Source of the DNA: FW021-bin31 sp964558275
GTDB lineage: Bacteria > Bacteroidota > Bacteroidia > Chitinophagales > Chitinophagaceae
Assembly: GCA_964558275.1 (NCBI GenBank)
Contig: CAZLDH010000010.1
Location: forward strand, 1 to 31,122
Length of the DNA: 31,122 nucleotides
Reading direction: 5' to 3'
Shown: in pieces, positions 8,701 through 16,583 of the stretch
Numbering within the stretch: position 1 is the first letter of the stretch
Layout: each line of letters begins with the position of its first letter
Notes under the pieces: model-generated
Seen by the model: the letters and a program-made list of their open reading frames with translations, nothing else
What the model was told of the DNA's origin: nothing
The model's database searches: none
Translations under genes and position numbers: made by a program

Positions 8701-8759
8701 AGCCACGAATTTCACTAATTATTACGAATAATTTGTGTCCATTCGTGTCATTGGTGGCT
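8701..8759. repeat. 59-bp imperfect palindromic repeat, copy 1
   Basis: Begins agccacgaatttcactaatt and ends ggtggct, with arms that pair imperfectly around the centre. A second copy at 10535-10593 is in the same orientation and differs at only three positions. The two copies bracket the AbiE genes. The sequence resembles palindromic intergenic repeats common in Bacteroidota genomes. Confidence 0.9.
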
Positions 8760-8763
8760 CTTA

Positions 8764-9624
8764 TTATTCGTTATTTGGTAGATTTGTTTTAATATTTTGA
8801 ACGACTTCTTGAATGATTTCGTCTGATTTTACTTTATTATCGTTTTTCACTTGGTGTGCAATACTGCTCTTCCAGGCACGTTTGACGTTCCCTATTTTTG
8901 ATTCGTCAATTAAATCTTCCGGGGTTTGATAAGTAAGTTTTTTATGTTTCATTTTCTTCAAAAATACAGGGATAACGTTATCCCAATCTTCTTTTGAGAA
9001 GTTTTTTGTTAAATGATAAATATCGTAAAAATCTCGTGGAGCCGTATATGATCGTTGTTTTAACGCACGCAATTTCTCGGCTATCACTTCATTTATCGAA
9101 TAACAACTACAGTTTATTTCGCCTGCCAATTCATCTGAGTAGGGGTGAATGATTGCTCTTTTATCAATAGGTAAAATCAATAATTCTTCCGTGCTTATTT
9201 CCAATTTTATTTTGGTATGCCAACGAGCAGGCGGTAACGGCCTTTGGTTTTTAGAATGATTGGCGCCCCAATATTTAATATTCACCTGAAAGCCTTTGGG
9301 AATATCTTTTGATATTAAAGGTTTAATTTTATTGGCAACAAATTTAATTCCGGTATTGTTTTCGGCTGTCTTAGCAATTTTATTAAGTTGTTTTTGTTCT
9401 AAAGCAAATGAATGATTGATAGCCGTAAAATCCAAGTCTTCCGAAAAGCGGTAATTTTCAAAATAACACTTTCGCAGGCAAGTGCCCCCTTTAAAAACTA
9501 ATTGCTCGGAAAAATTTTCCATAAGAACGGATAAGAAATGCCCTAAAACATAATCTTTATCGACCGTTTCAGGCGGTACTTTCCATTCTTGGGCTTTTTC
9601 TTTTATTTCGTTTTGTAGTATCAT
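8764..9624 (-). CDS. AbiEii-type nucleotidyltransferase toxin
   Basis: A 286-residue member of the AbiEii/AbiGii family (DUF1814), the toxin of type IV toxin-antitoxin systems that also act in phage defence by abortive infection. The nucleotidyltransferase signature is clear: FKGGTCLRKCYFENYRFSED (residues 44-63), with the GG[ST] loop, Lys52 and the acidic pair Asp63/Asp65. A later segment EKLRALKQR followed by APRDFYDIYHL is motif IV. It is the second gene of a two-gene operon: its ATG follows immediately after the TAA of the antitoxin gene. The stop lies four bases from the flanking repeat. Confidence 0.9.
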   Translation of the reverse strand: MILQNEIKEKAQEWKVPPETVDKDYVLGHFLSVLMENFSEQLVFKGGTCLRKCYFENYRFSEDLDFTAINHSFALEQKQLNKIAKTAENNTGIKFVANKIKPLISKDIPKGFQVNIKYWGANHSKNQRPLPPARWHTKIKLEISTEELLILPIDKRAIIHPYSDELAGEINCSCYSINEVIAEKLRALKQRSYTAPRDFYDIYHLTKNFSKEDWDNVIPVFLKKMKHKKLTYQTPEDLIDESKIGNVKRAWKSSIAHQVKNDNKVKSDEIIQEVVQNIKTNLPNNE

Positions 9625-10437
9625 TTAATATTCACTTTCTGCCATTTGAATCAAATTTTCTTTACTCACGTTAAGACGCAGCTTCCAATCATTAATAAAT
9701 TCCCCTTCTTCCAAACCGCCGGCATCCATCAGATTGTAACGCTTGTTGACTTGCTTTTTGGCGTACCGTATAAAACTGTTTAATTGCGTTTGGTGAAACA
9801 GTTCAGATAAGAACCCCAACCTTTTTGTTAAGGCGATATTGTTGTAGGTTTTGGTATAGTTGATTAATTTCCGATTGGTCAATTTGGCGTTGGCAAAAGC
9901 TTTAATCAGGTTCGGGAAATCACCTGCGTAGCGTGGTTGGTCAAAACAATCTATCAAGGTCATTTCCACATCTGTTATCTCAAAACTGTTATCGCCATAT
10001 CCTTTTTTTTCTGTACCGATATTTTTCGCATCTTTTACGGTAACGAATTGCACTGAAGCACCCAAAATTACTGTTGCTCTTTTGCGTTGTGTGGTTTTCA
10101 CAAAGGTGGTATTGGGAAAACGCTCGGTTAAGCCGTGGTAATGCAAAGCCGACCAATAGGCAATACTACTATTTGGACAGATGAAAGTAGCCAACACATT
10201 TGTGTCTTGATAAGTGGGCACGACATAAACGCCTTTTTCTACACGTTTGAGCAAGCCTTTGTGATAAAGATTTTCAGCCAAATCATTAATGTTGGATAAT
10301 TCCTTAGGTAATTGGTTTTTCAATTCATTTAGCTTGAAATATAAGATTTCATTCTCATCCAAATACCTGAGGAAGCTTGTCTGACTTTCATTTAAGTTTT
10401 CCGATAAATAAGTACTTCTTGCCATTACATATTGCAT
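9625..10437 (-). CDS. AbiEi-type antitoxin / winged-helix transcription repressor
   Basis: A 270-residue partner of the toxin. The N-terminal part (TSFLRYLDENEILYFKLNEL, then LYHKGLLKRVEKGVYVVP) is the winged helix of AbiEi-family antitoxins, and the C-terminal part is the family's toxin-neutralising region. Gene order, antitoxin first with the toxin directly adjacent (TAAATG), is that of known AbiE operons; AbiEi proteins repress their own promoter. The start could be ATG at 10437 or ATG at 10425 (MARSTYL); the longer reading from 10446 begins with TTG. The conserved segment YWSALHYHGLTERFP supports the family call. Confidence 0.87.
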   Translation of the reverse strand: MQYVMARSTYLSENLNESQTSFLRYLDENEILYFKLNELKNQLPKELSNINDLAENLYHKGLLKRVEKGVYVVPTYQDTNVLATFICPNSSIAYWSALHYHGLTERFPNTTFVKTTQRKRATVILGASVQFVTVKDAKNIGTEKKGYGDNSFEITDVEMTLIDCFDQPRYAGDFPNLIKAFANAKLTNRKLINYTKTYNNIALTKRLGFLSELFHQTQLNSFIRYAKKQVNKRYNLMDAGGLEEGEFINDWKLRLNVSKENLIQMAESEY

Positions 10438-10534
10438 TTCAATCAACCCTAATTATTGGGGTTAAACGTTACATAAAGTGTAAAAGTAAAAATAATAGTT
10501 TAAACGAGCAAATAAGGAAAAGACAATATTTTTT

Positions 10535-10593
10535 AGCCACGAATTTCACTAATTATCACGAATAATTCGTGTCCATTCGTGTAATTGGTGGCT
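10535..10593. repeat. 59-bp imperfect palindromic repeat, copy 2
   Basis: Same orientation and length as 8701-8759 with three substitutions. It lies about 100 bases upstream of the antitoxin start, so each end of the AbiE cassette has one copy. Confidence 0.9.
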
Positions 10594-10990
10594 CTTATCT
10601 TTTTGTATTTAATAAAAGTAGTACAATTCCTATCATTTTTTCCTTGTCGTCCGGATTAGATTCCGCCATTAACAAGTGTCAGTGTCGTTAAGGTTTTCGG
10701 TGTGATTTTTTGCCTAAAGTCAAAGCCTGCTTTTTGTAAAAACGAATAGAGGAATACGCAGCTTTATATTTCACACAAATCAGTAACATGATGTGGTTGA
10801 AGCTAGAGGATTGTATGTTTTTTTAAGCTGTTGGATTCGTCCAATGGCATTACTTTTTCTATCAATTCAGAGATTAAGAGTTCTTACCTCATTTCTTTTT
10901 CAACGGAAATCCATATATTGTTTTCCCTTTCCTATCTTTGCAATCATTCAATAAAAGAAAGAAATCTCTACCATAAATTTTAAAATCGTC
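10594..10990. other. intergenic stretch upstream of aspS, possible decayed coding fragments
   Basis: No intact gene is seen. On the minus strand, protein-like pieces occur in different frames: FLQKAGFDFRQKITPKTL (around 10690-10750) and AESNPDDKEKMIGIVLLLL (around 10600-10667). These could be remains of a lost gene. The last 60 bases are the aspS leader and promoter. Confidence 0.35.
10933..10940 (+). promoter_or_regulatory. -7 promoter element for aspS
   Basis: TATCTTTG is an exact TAnnTTTG match, 50 bases before the aspS ATG. No good -33 element is visible; a TTG at 10918-10920 is too close. Confidence 0.5.
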
Positions 10991-12754
10991 ATGTTTAGAA
11001 CACATCATTGCGGAGCATTAAGACAGGAAAATATTGGCACATCTGTAACCCTTTCCGGATGGGTGCATAACATTCGAGAATTTGGAAGTATTACTTTTAT
11101 TGACTTGCGTGATCGCTATGGAATAACTCAATTGGTATTCGGGGAAGGATTAAACAAATCGTTGCAGGAACAGCCCTTGGGAAGAGAATTTGTATTGCGT
11201 GTTGAAGGGGAAGTGATAGAGCGAAGTAATAAGAATCCCAATATTCCTACAGGTGCAATTGAAATTGAGGTGAAGTCTTATCAAATACTTAGTGATGCCA
11301 AAACACCTCCCTTTACCATAAGAGAAGATACTGATGGTGGAGATGAACAACGTGCCAAATATCGTTATCTGGATTTGAGAAGAGAAGTCATCAAACAGAA
11401 AATAGAACTACGATATAAAATTAATCGGGTGATACGCGAATATTTGGATCAGCATGATTTTTTGGATATTGAAACCCCTTTTCTGATTAAGTCCACCCCG
11501 GAAGGTGCTCGTGATTTTGTAGTTCCTTCCAGAATGAATCCGAAAGAATTTTATGCGTTACCTCAATCTCCACAAACTTTTAAACAGCTGTTGATGGTCA
11601 GTGGTTTTGACCGTTATTTTCAGATTGTGAAGTGTTTTAGGGATGAAGATCTGCGTGCGGATCGTCAGCCTGAGTTTACACAAATAGATTGTGAAATGAG
11701 TTTTGTAGAACAGGAAGATGTTTTGCAATTATTTGAAGGTATGCTGAAACATCTTTTGAAGGAAGTAAAAGGAGTGGTCTTGAAAGAAGACTTACCACGC
11801 ATGAGCTGGGATGAGGCCATGCATGATTATGGAAATGATAAACCGGATATCCGCTTTGGAATGAAATTGCAATATCCTGCAAATGTACTTCAAGGAAAAG
11901 GTTTTAGAGTGTTTGATAATGCAGAAGAATTGGTGGCTATTGTAGTTCATGGATGCGCAGATTATAGTCGTAAAAAATTGGATAAGCTGACCAAATGGGT
12001 AAAGCGTCCACAGATTGGAATGGGAGGATTAGCCTATATAAAATGTCTGTCCGGTCATCCGAAAGAGCCTGCTTTCAAGAGTAGCTTTGATAAATTTTTT
12101 GATCAGGATGCGCTAAAAGAAGTAGCTGATTATTGCGGTGCTGAATCCGGTGATCTGATCTTGTTGCTGACTGGTGAAAAAGGGAAAACACAGCATGCAA
12201 TGGGCGAGCTACGTTTAGAAATGGGAGAGCGCCTGGGACTTCGGAAAAAAGATGAATTTCAAGCGGCTTGGATTGTAGATTTTCCATTGTTTGAATATTC
12301 AGAAGAAGATGATCGATGGGTAGCTAAACATCATCCCTTCACTTCACCAAAACCCGAACATCTGCCTTTGATGGATCAGCCGGAACGTTTTGGAGAAATT
12401 AGAGCCAATGCGTATGATATGGCATTAAACGGTCAGGAAATTGGCGGCGGATCTATTCGGATTTTCCAAAGAGATTTACAAATGAAAATGTTTGAGGCAT
12501 TAGGCATGTCGGATGAAGAAGCGAAAGAAAAATTCGGATTTTTGCTAGGTGCTTTTGAATATGGCGCACCACCGCATGGAGGAATCGCTTTTGGATTGGA
12601 TAGACTTTGTGCTATCTTGGGCGGTAGTGAAAGTATTCGGGATTTTATTGCTTTCCCAAAAAATAATATGGGAAGAGACGTGATGCTAGATGCACCCTCT
12701 TTATTAGCCGATACCCAGCTTAAAGAATTAAATCTGAAAATAGCCAAAGATTAA
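10991..12754 (+). CDS. aspS: aspartyl-tRNA synthetase
   Basis: A 587-residue class IIb synthetase of the bacterial type. The N-terminal OB-fold anticodon domain has SGWVHNIREFGSITFIDLRD. Class II motif 2 is FRDEDLRADRQPEFTQID, and motif 3 is GAPPHGGIAFGLDRL near the C-terminus. The inserted GAD domain, between roughly residues 290 and 420, marks the bacterial form. Length and ends are normal. The sequence does not tell whether it is discriminating or also charges tRNA-Asn. It is followed after five bases by a membrane-protein gene, probably in the same transcript. Confidence 0.97.
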   Translation: MFRTHHCGALRQENIGTSVTLSGWVHNIREFGSITFIDLRDRYGITQLVFGEGLNKSLQEQPLGREFVLRVEGEVIERSNKNPNIPTGAIEIEVKSYQILSDAKTPPFTIREDTDGGDEQRAKYRYLDLRREVIKQKIELRYKINRVIREYLDQHDFLDIETPFLIKSTPEGARDFVVPSRMNPKEFYALPQSPQTFKQLLMVSGFDRYFQIVKCFRDEDLRADRQPEFTQIDCEMSFVEQEDVLQLFEGMLKHLLKEVKGVVLKEDLPRMSWDEAMHDYGNDKPDIRFGMKLQYPANVLQGKGFRVFDNAEELVAIVVHGCADYSRKKLDKLTKWVKRPQIGMGGLAYIKCLSGHPKEPAFKSSFDKFFDQDALKEVADYCGAESGDLILLLTGEKGKTQHAMGELRLEMGERLGLRKKDEFQAAWIVDFPLFEYSEEDDRWVAKHHPFTSPKPEHLPLMDQPERFGEIRANAYDMALNGQEIGGGSIRIFQRDLQMKMFEALGMSDEEAKEKFGFLLGAFEYGAPPHGGIAFGLDRLCAILGGSESIRDFIAFPKNNMGRDVMLDAPSLLADTQLKELNLKIAKD

Positions 12755-12759
12755 ATGTT

Positions 12760-13338
12760 ATGGATAACAGCTTTGACAACATAATAAAACAGCCGGAAGA
12801 ACCTCGTAAGAAATATATTTTTTATAGAATTTTGGGAGGAATAAATAATTTTGTAGCCATATTTTTCTTGTTTTTGACCTTGATGTCTTTTGCTACCATA
12901 GGTTTACAATCGTCCCTATTATTATATTTCTTTATTTTTATTGCTATTTTGATATATACTAATCTAACGACTGTTTTTGCCAGACACGTATTGGTGCGGG
13001 GAAACTATATTCGCAGAAGGATTAAAGATTGGATAAGAGTAAATGCTATTGTAGCTCTTTTATTTTCAGGGTTTATGATTGTTTCTATCCTCTATGTTTT
13101 GAACAATCATCTTTTTGTAAACAAGATGACAGAACTCTATTCCGGAATGGAAGGGGTAACAGATGAGATGATTCAACAAGCTATTCCGGTGGCAAAAGGA
13201 ATTCTTATCTTTTTTCTCCTGTGCATGGTTGTTCTGATAGTTCATGTTATATTATCTTTTCGCTATATTAAACGATATGCCGATAAATTTAAAGATCAGG
13301 ATGAAAGACCCTCGCAAAATGGAGGTTTTCAAGCCTAA
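12760..13338 (+). CDS. four-helix membrane protein of unknown function
   Basis: Not recognised. A 192-residue protein with four predicted membrane segments at about residues 28-48, 52-73, 94-114 and 145-167, an Arg-rich loop (ARHVLVRGNYIRRRIKDWIR) between the second and third, and a polar C-terminal tail. The basic loop and both polar ends are likely cytoplasmic. It starts five bases after the aspS stop codon, so it is probably cotranscribed, although nothing in it suggests a link with tRNA charging. No signal peptide or enzymatic motif is seen. Confidence 0.8.
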   Translation: MDNSFDNIIKQPEEPRKKYIFYRILGGINNFVAIFFLFLTLMSFATIGLQSSLLLYFFIFIAILIYTNLTTVFARHVLVRGNYIRRRIKDWIRVNAIVALLFSGFMIVSILYVLNNHLFVNKMTELYSGMEGVTDEMIQQAIPVAKGILIFFLLCMVVLIVHVILSFRYIKRYADKFKDQDERPSQNGGFQA

Positions 13339-13388
13339 GATTTTATTTTCTGCATAGAATAGTTTAGTTTTATCAATGAAAGGAGCTT

Positions 13389-13416
13389 TTGGCTATTGGC
13401 TGTTGGCTGTTGGCAA
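13389..13416 (+). repeat. four tandem 7-bp units (TTGGCTG-like)
   Basis: Four adjacent units ttggcta, ttggctg, ttggctg and ttggcaa, directly before the octamer array. Their complement (caGCCAA) resembles the C/A-rich octamers that follow, so the stretch could pair with them. Confidence 0.75.
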
Positions 13417-13423
13417 TATAACC

Positions 13424-13509
13424 AATCAACCAATCAACCATTTAACTATTCAACCCCGCCTACGCTAAGGCTTCGGCGGGCAGGCATTCAACGATTTAAC
13501 CAATCAACT
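13424..13509 (+). repeat. octamer array upstream of xseA, split by a GC-rich element
   Basis: Seven octamers of the form A(A/T)T(C/T)AACC: aatcaacc twice, atttaact and attcaacc, then a 30-bp GC-rich insert, then attcaacg, atttaacc and aatcaact. Five bases separate the array from the xseA ATG. Apart from the insert it is almost free of G. Confidence 0.85.
13455..13485. repeat. GC-rich hairpin element inserted in the octamer array
   Basis: Starts CCCGCC and contains GGCGGG at 13475-13480, so the outer arms pair perfectly; the inner part (tacgctaaggctt) pairs only partly. It falls exactly between two octamers and is much richer in G+C than anything nearby. Similar short GC-rich palindromes are scattered in many Bacteroidota genomes. 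Confidence 0.7.
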
Positions 13510-13514
13510 ACCCT

Positions 13515-14855
13515 ATGGCAGATGAAATCAATGGCAGGAAAGTATTCTCTTTACTGGATGTAAATAGGAGCATTCAAAAAACACTTAGAAATAGATATGG
13601 AAGTGCTTTTTGGGTGAAAGCAGAGATGATGAAATTGAATCATTATCCGCATTCCGGTCATTGTTATCCCGATTTGGTAGAAAAAAGAAAAGGAAAAATT
13701 GTCGCAGAGATGCGGGCGAATCTTTGGCGATCAGATTTTCGGCGGATTAATGCACTTTTTAAAAAGACCCTAAAAGAGCCGTTAAAAGACGGTATAAAGG
13801 TGCTCTTTTTAACCAACATAAATTTTGATCCGAAATATGGCTTGTCATTACAGATATTGGATATAGATCCTGCATTTACATTGGGAGATATGGAACAGGA
13901 ACGGCAGCAGACCATTTCTCAATTACAGGAAGAAAAATTGTTTCATAAAAATAAATCACTGTCATTACCACTCTTACCCAAACGAATTGCCATTATTTCG
14001 GTAGAGACCAGCAAGGGATTGGCCGATTTTCGGAAAATTATTGATCACAATACGTTTGGATACAATTATTTCTATTTTTTATTTCCTTCACTTTTACAGG
14101 GAGATAATGCAGTTGGTTCTATCATACGGGCTTTGAATAGAATTAGACGTGTAATGAAACATTTTGATATTGTGGCAATTATTAGAGGTGGAGGGGGAGA
14201 TATTGGTTTGTCCTGCTATAATGATTATGAACTCTGCAAGACGATTGCAAATTTTCCCTTGCCTGTAATTTCTGGTATTGGTCATGCAACCAATGAAACA
14301 GTGACGGAGCTTGTGGCTCATAGTAATTGCATTACACCTACCAAAACAGCTGAATGGTTATTGCAACATTTTCATGATGTGGCACAGCCGCTTAAGAAAG
14401 GGGAAGAGATTATTGCTCATCACTCCAAACTTATATTAAAGGAGAAAAGAAGTTTATTTGAGAATCAGGTACAAAATTTTAAATCCGAAACACAGAATAA
14501 AATAACTTTTTATCATCATCAGCTTACTCATTTACAAAAAGATTTAAAATTACAGACGGATGTTCGTATGAAAGAGCAACGGCAGATTTTGACACAAGTG
14601 AAGGAGAGATTAAACAGAGAAGTGAATTTATTTGAACAGCGTGAATCAGAGCAATTATTTTCTTTGCAAAAACAAGTGAAACTGTTGGATCCCATCAATA
14701 TACTCAAGAGAGGGTATCATTTGCTGTATCAGGATGGGGACATCATTAAGTATATTGATGAAGTAAAAAGAGATGTTGAATTAGAAACGGTTATGAGGGA
14801 TGGTGTTATAAAAAGTAAGATTGTTAATATTGAGAAAAAACAAACAAATGAGTGA
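13515..14855 (+). CDS. xseA: exodeoxyribonuclease VII large subunit
   Basis: A 446-residue catalytic subunit of exonuclease VII, which degrades single-stranded DNA from both ends in repair. The N-terminal OB-fold (residues about 1-105) contains SAFWVKAEMMKLNHYPHSGH. The catalytic core has PKRIAIISVETSKGLADF, AIIRGGGGDIGLSCYND and PVISGIGHATNETVTELVAH. A long coiled-coil region (about 290-395) precedes the C-terminal strand segment with ILKRGYHLL. Length is typical. Its stop overlaps the start of xseB. There is no Shine-Dalgarno; the leader is the octamer array. Confidence 0.95.
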   Translation: MADEINGRKVFSLLDVNRSIQKTLRNRYGSAFWVKAEMMKLNHYPHSGHCYPDLVEKRKGKIVAEMRANLWRSDFRRINALFKKTLKEPLKDGIKVLFLTNINFDPKYGLSLQILDIDPAFTLGDMEQERQQTISQLQEEKLFHKNKSLSLPLLPKRIAIISVETSKGLADFRKIIDHNTFGYNYFYFLFPSLLQGDNAVGSIIRALNRIRRVMKHFDIVAIIRGGGGDIGLSCYNDYELCKTIANFPLPVISGIGHATNETVTELVAHSNCITPTKTAEWLLQHFHDVAQPLKKGEEIIAHHSKLILKEKRSLFENQVQNFKSETQNKITFYHHQLTHLQKDLKLQTDVRMKEQRQILTQVKERLNREVNLFEQRESEQLFSLQKQVKLLDPINILKRGYHLLYQDGDIIKYIDEVKRDVELETVMRDGVIKSKIVNIEKKQTNE

Positions 14856-15045
14856 AGAAATAAGTTATACTGATGCATTTGAGGAATTACAAACTATTGT
14901 ATCTGAAATTGAAAAAGGTGAAATTACGGTGGATGTTTTGTCAGAAAAAGTGAAAAGGGCAACAAAATTGATTGGAATCTGTCAACATAAATTGACAGCT
15001 ACAGAAGAAGACGTGAATACTATATTGAAAGAACTCGAGGAATAG
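14848..15045 (+). CDS. xseB: exodeoxyribonuclease VII small subunit
   Basis: A 65-residue three-helix protein that binds the large subunit coiled coil. The family pattern is clear in SYTDAFEELQTIVSEIEKGE and the following helix; it ends TILKELEE. The start is ATG at 14848, overlapping the xseA stop by eight bases (ATGAGTGA), which suggests translational coupling. The longer reading from TTG at 14821 lies inside xseA and is not needed. Confidence 0.92.
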   Translation: MSEEISYTDAFEELQTIVSEIEKGEITVDVLSEKVKRATKLIGICQHKLTATEEDVNTILKELEE

Positions 15046-15077
15046 TTGATTGAGTTGATTAAGTTGGCTTGTTGATT
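15045..15077 (-). repeat. inverted copies of the octamer motif after xseB
   Basis: Three copies of gttgatt (15045, 15054 and 15071) are the reverse complement of aatcaac in the arrays. They start in the xseB stop codon and point against the array at 15214-15333. Confidence 0.7.
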
Positions 15078-15213
15078 AAAGTGGCGGGGTATTCAAGTTC
15101 ATTAGTTGGGATTATAAGATTATCCGTATTTGAATCTTGAAATGAGGGGCAAAGAATTATTCCATAGCAATACCCAACTAATCTGAAAATCAATAGTCTA
15201 TAGACAAGTAGAT

Positions 15214-15333
15214 ATTCAACCAATCAACAATTCAACCATTCAACCAATCAACCATTCAACAAATCAACCATTTAACCAATAAACCATTTAACCAATCAAC
15301 CATTTAACCAATCAACCATTTAGCAATTTACCA
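15214..15333 (+). repeat. 15-unit octamer array abutting the cbpA start codon
   Basis: Exactly fifteen consecutive 8-bp units in register (attcaacc, aatcaaca, attcaacc, attcaacc, aatcaacc and so on to atttacca), ending at 15333, one base before the ATG at 15334. The consensus is A(A/T)T(C/T)AACC. Only one G occurs in 120 bases. There is no room for a Shine-Dalgarno. Confidence 0.93.
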
Positions 15334-16245
15334 ATGAACTATATAGATTATTATAAAATATTAGGGATAGATCAAAAAGCTTCCAAGGCGGAAATAAAGA
15401 AAGCTTATCGGAAACTGGCACGAAAATATCATCCTGATTTGAATCCTAATGATGAAGAAGCGCAAAAGAAGTTTCAGCAAATCAATGAGGCGAATGAGGT
15501 GTTGAGTGATCCGGAGAAGCGGAAAAAGTACGACAAGTATGGGAAAGATTGGAAACATGCGGAAGCTTATGAGAAAGCGGAACAACAACAGGCTTCAGGA
15601 AGACAATATTCAGCACGAACAGCAGGAACTGATTGGCAGCACTATACCGGTAGTTTTGAAGAAGATGAGTTTTCTGATTTTTTCTCTTCCATGTTTGGAG
15701 GTGGAATGGGCGGTCAACGACAGCATAGAAATGTACGGTTTAAAGGGCAGGATTTTCATGCCAAATTAGAATTGGGTTTACGACAGGCTGCTAAAACTCA
15801 CAAGCAAAGTTTTAATGTGAATGGTAAAAATATCCGTATTACGATTCCGGCCGGTGTAGCCAATAGTCAGGAAATTAGGATTAAAGGTTATGGTGGCGAC
15901 GGCGTGAATGGGGGGCCAAAAGGTGATTTATATATCAAGTTTGTTATCAGGAATGACTCCGCATTTAAGCGAAAGAAAGATGATTTATATGTAAATTCTC
16001 AACTTGACCTGTATACTACTGTTCTTGGTGGGGATACGATGATTAATACTTTATCGGGGAAAGTGAAAGTAAAAGTAAAACCGGGAACACAAAATGATAC
16101 TAAAATACGGTTAAAGGGGAAAGGTTTTCCGGTATATAAAAAAGAAGGGCAGTTTGGAGATTTGATTGTGCGGTTTTCTGTTCAGGTTCCCACCAACCTT
16201 TCCGAAAAACAGAAAAAATTATTCCAAGAATTGAAGAACAGTTAA
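15334..16245 (+). CDS. cbpA: CbpA-type J-domain co-chaperone
   Basis: A 303-residue DnaJ homologue without zinc fingers. The J domain (residues 1-70) has YRKLARKYHPDLNPND, with the HPD triplet at 33-35 that stimulates DnaK ATPase. A linker rich in Gln and Gly follows, then the substrate-binding C-terminal beta domains, with VRFKGQDFHAKLELGLRQAA and IRIKGYGGDG. The missing CxxCxGxG repeats place it with CbpA (curved-DNA-binding protein A) rather than DnaJ. The CbpM-like gene directly downstream strengthens this. The octamer array forms its whole upstream leader. Confidence 0.9.
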   Translation: MNYIDYYKILGIDQKASKAEIKKAYRKLARKYHPDLNPNDEEAQKKFQQINEANEVLSDPEKRKKYDKYGKDWKHAEAYEKAEQQQASGRQYSARTAGTDWQHYTGSFEEDEFSDFFSSMFGGGMGGQRQHRNVRFKGQDFHAKLELGLRQAAKTHKQSFNVNGKNIRITIPAGVANSQEIRIKGYGGDGVNGGPKGDLYIKFVIRNDSAFKRKKDDLYVNSQLDLYTTVLGGDTMINTLSGKVKVKVKPGTQNDTKIRLKGKGFPVYKKEGQFGDLIVRFSVQVPTNLSEKQKKLFQELKNS

Positions 16246-16257
16246 ATTTTGTACACC

Positions 16258-16557
16258 ATGAGTAAGCAAGAATTATATCCGGTCATTGATTTATGTAAAC
16301 ATTATGAGGCAGAAATTTCTTTTATCCATGAGTTGCAATCTAGTGGAATGGTGGAAATTACAAAGATAGAGGAAAAAGAATACGTAAACGATGAAATGCT
16401 AAGTAAAGTAGAACATTTTATGCGATTGCATTATGAACTTTCTATTAATTTTGAGGGATTAGAAGCTATCGGACATTTGTTGGGTCGCATGGAAAAGTTG
16501 CAGCAGGAATTGCAAGAGACCAAAAATAGGTTGCTGATGTATGAAGTGGAGGGGTAA
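16258..16557 (+). CDS. cbpM: CbpM-like modulator of CbpA
   Basis: A 99-residue MerR-like protein. The segments ELYPVIDLCKHYEAEISFIH and EYVNDEMLSKVEHFMRLHYE resemble the helix-turn-helix-like fold of CbpM, which binds the J domain of CbpA and inhibits it. A C-terminal coiled coil (GRMEKLQQELQETKNRLL) follows. It starts 12 bases after the cbpA stop. ATG at 16258 is preferred over the TTG at 16249. The pairing of cbpA and cbpM supports a shared transcript. Confidence 0.85.
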   Translation: MSKQELYPVIDLCKHYEAEISFIHELQSSGMVEITKIEEKEYVNDEMLSKVEHFMRLHYELSINFEGLEAIGHLLGRMEKLQQELQETKNRLLMYEVEG

Positions 16558-16583
16558 GAAGGATTGGTTGCCCTTTTAATTTG

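Noticed and set aside
10377..10565. 62-codon plus-strand frame running into the repeat
   Set aside because: Antisense to the antitoxin start and low complexity; part of it is the palindromic repeat.
10595..10669. 24-codon minus-strand frame with an ATG
   Set aside because: Too short and without a ribosome binding site; treated as a possible gene remnant only.
12433..12747. 104-codon minus-strand frame inside aspS
   Set aside because: Antisense shadow of a well-conserved synthetase gene.
15214..15333. A regularly repeated array that could be taken for CRISPR
   Set aside because: Units are 8 bp and contiguous with no spacers, and no cas gene is present.
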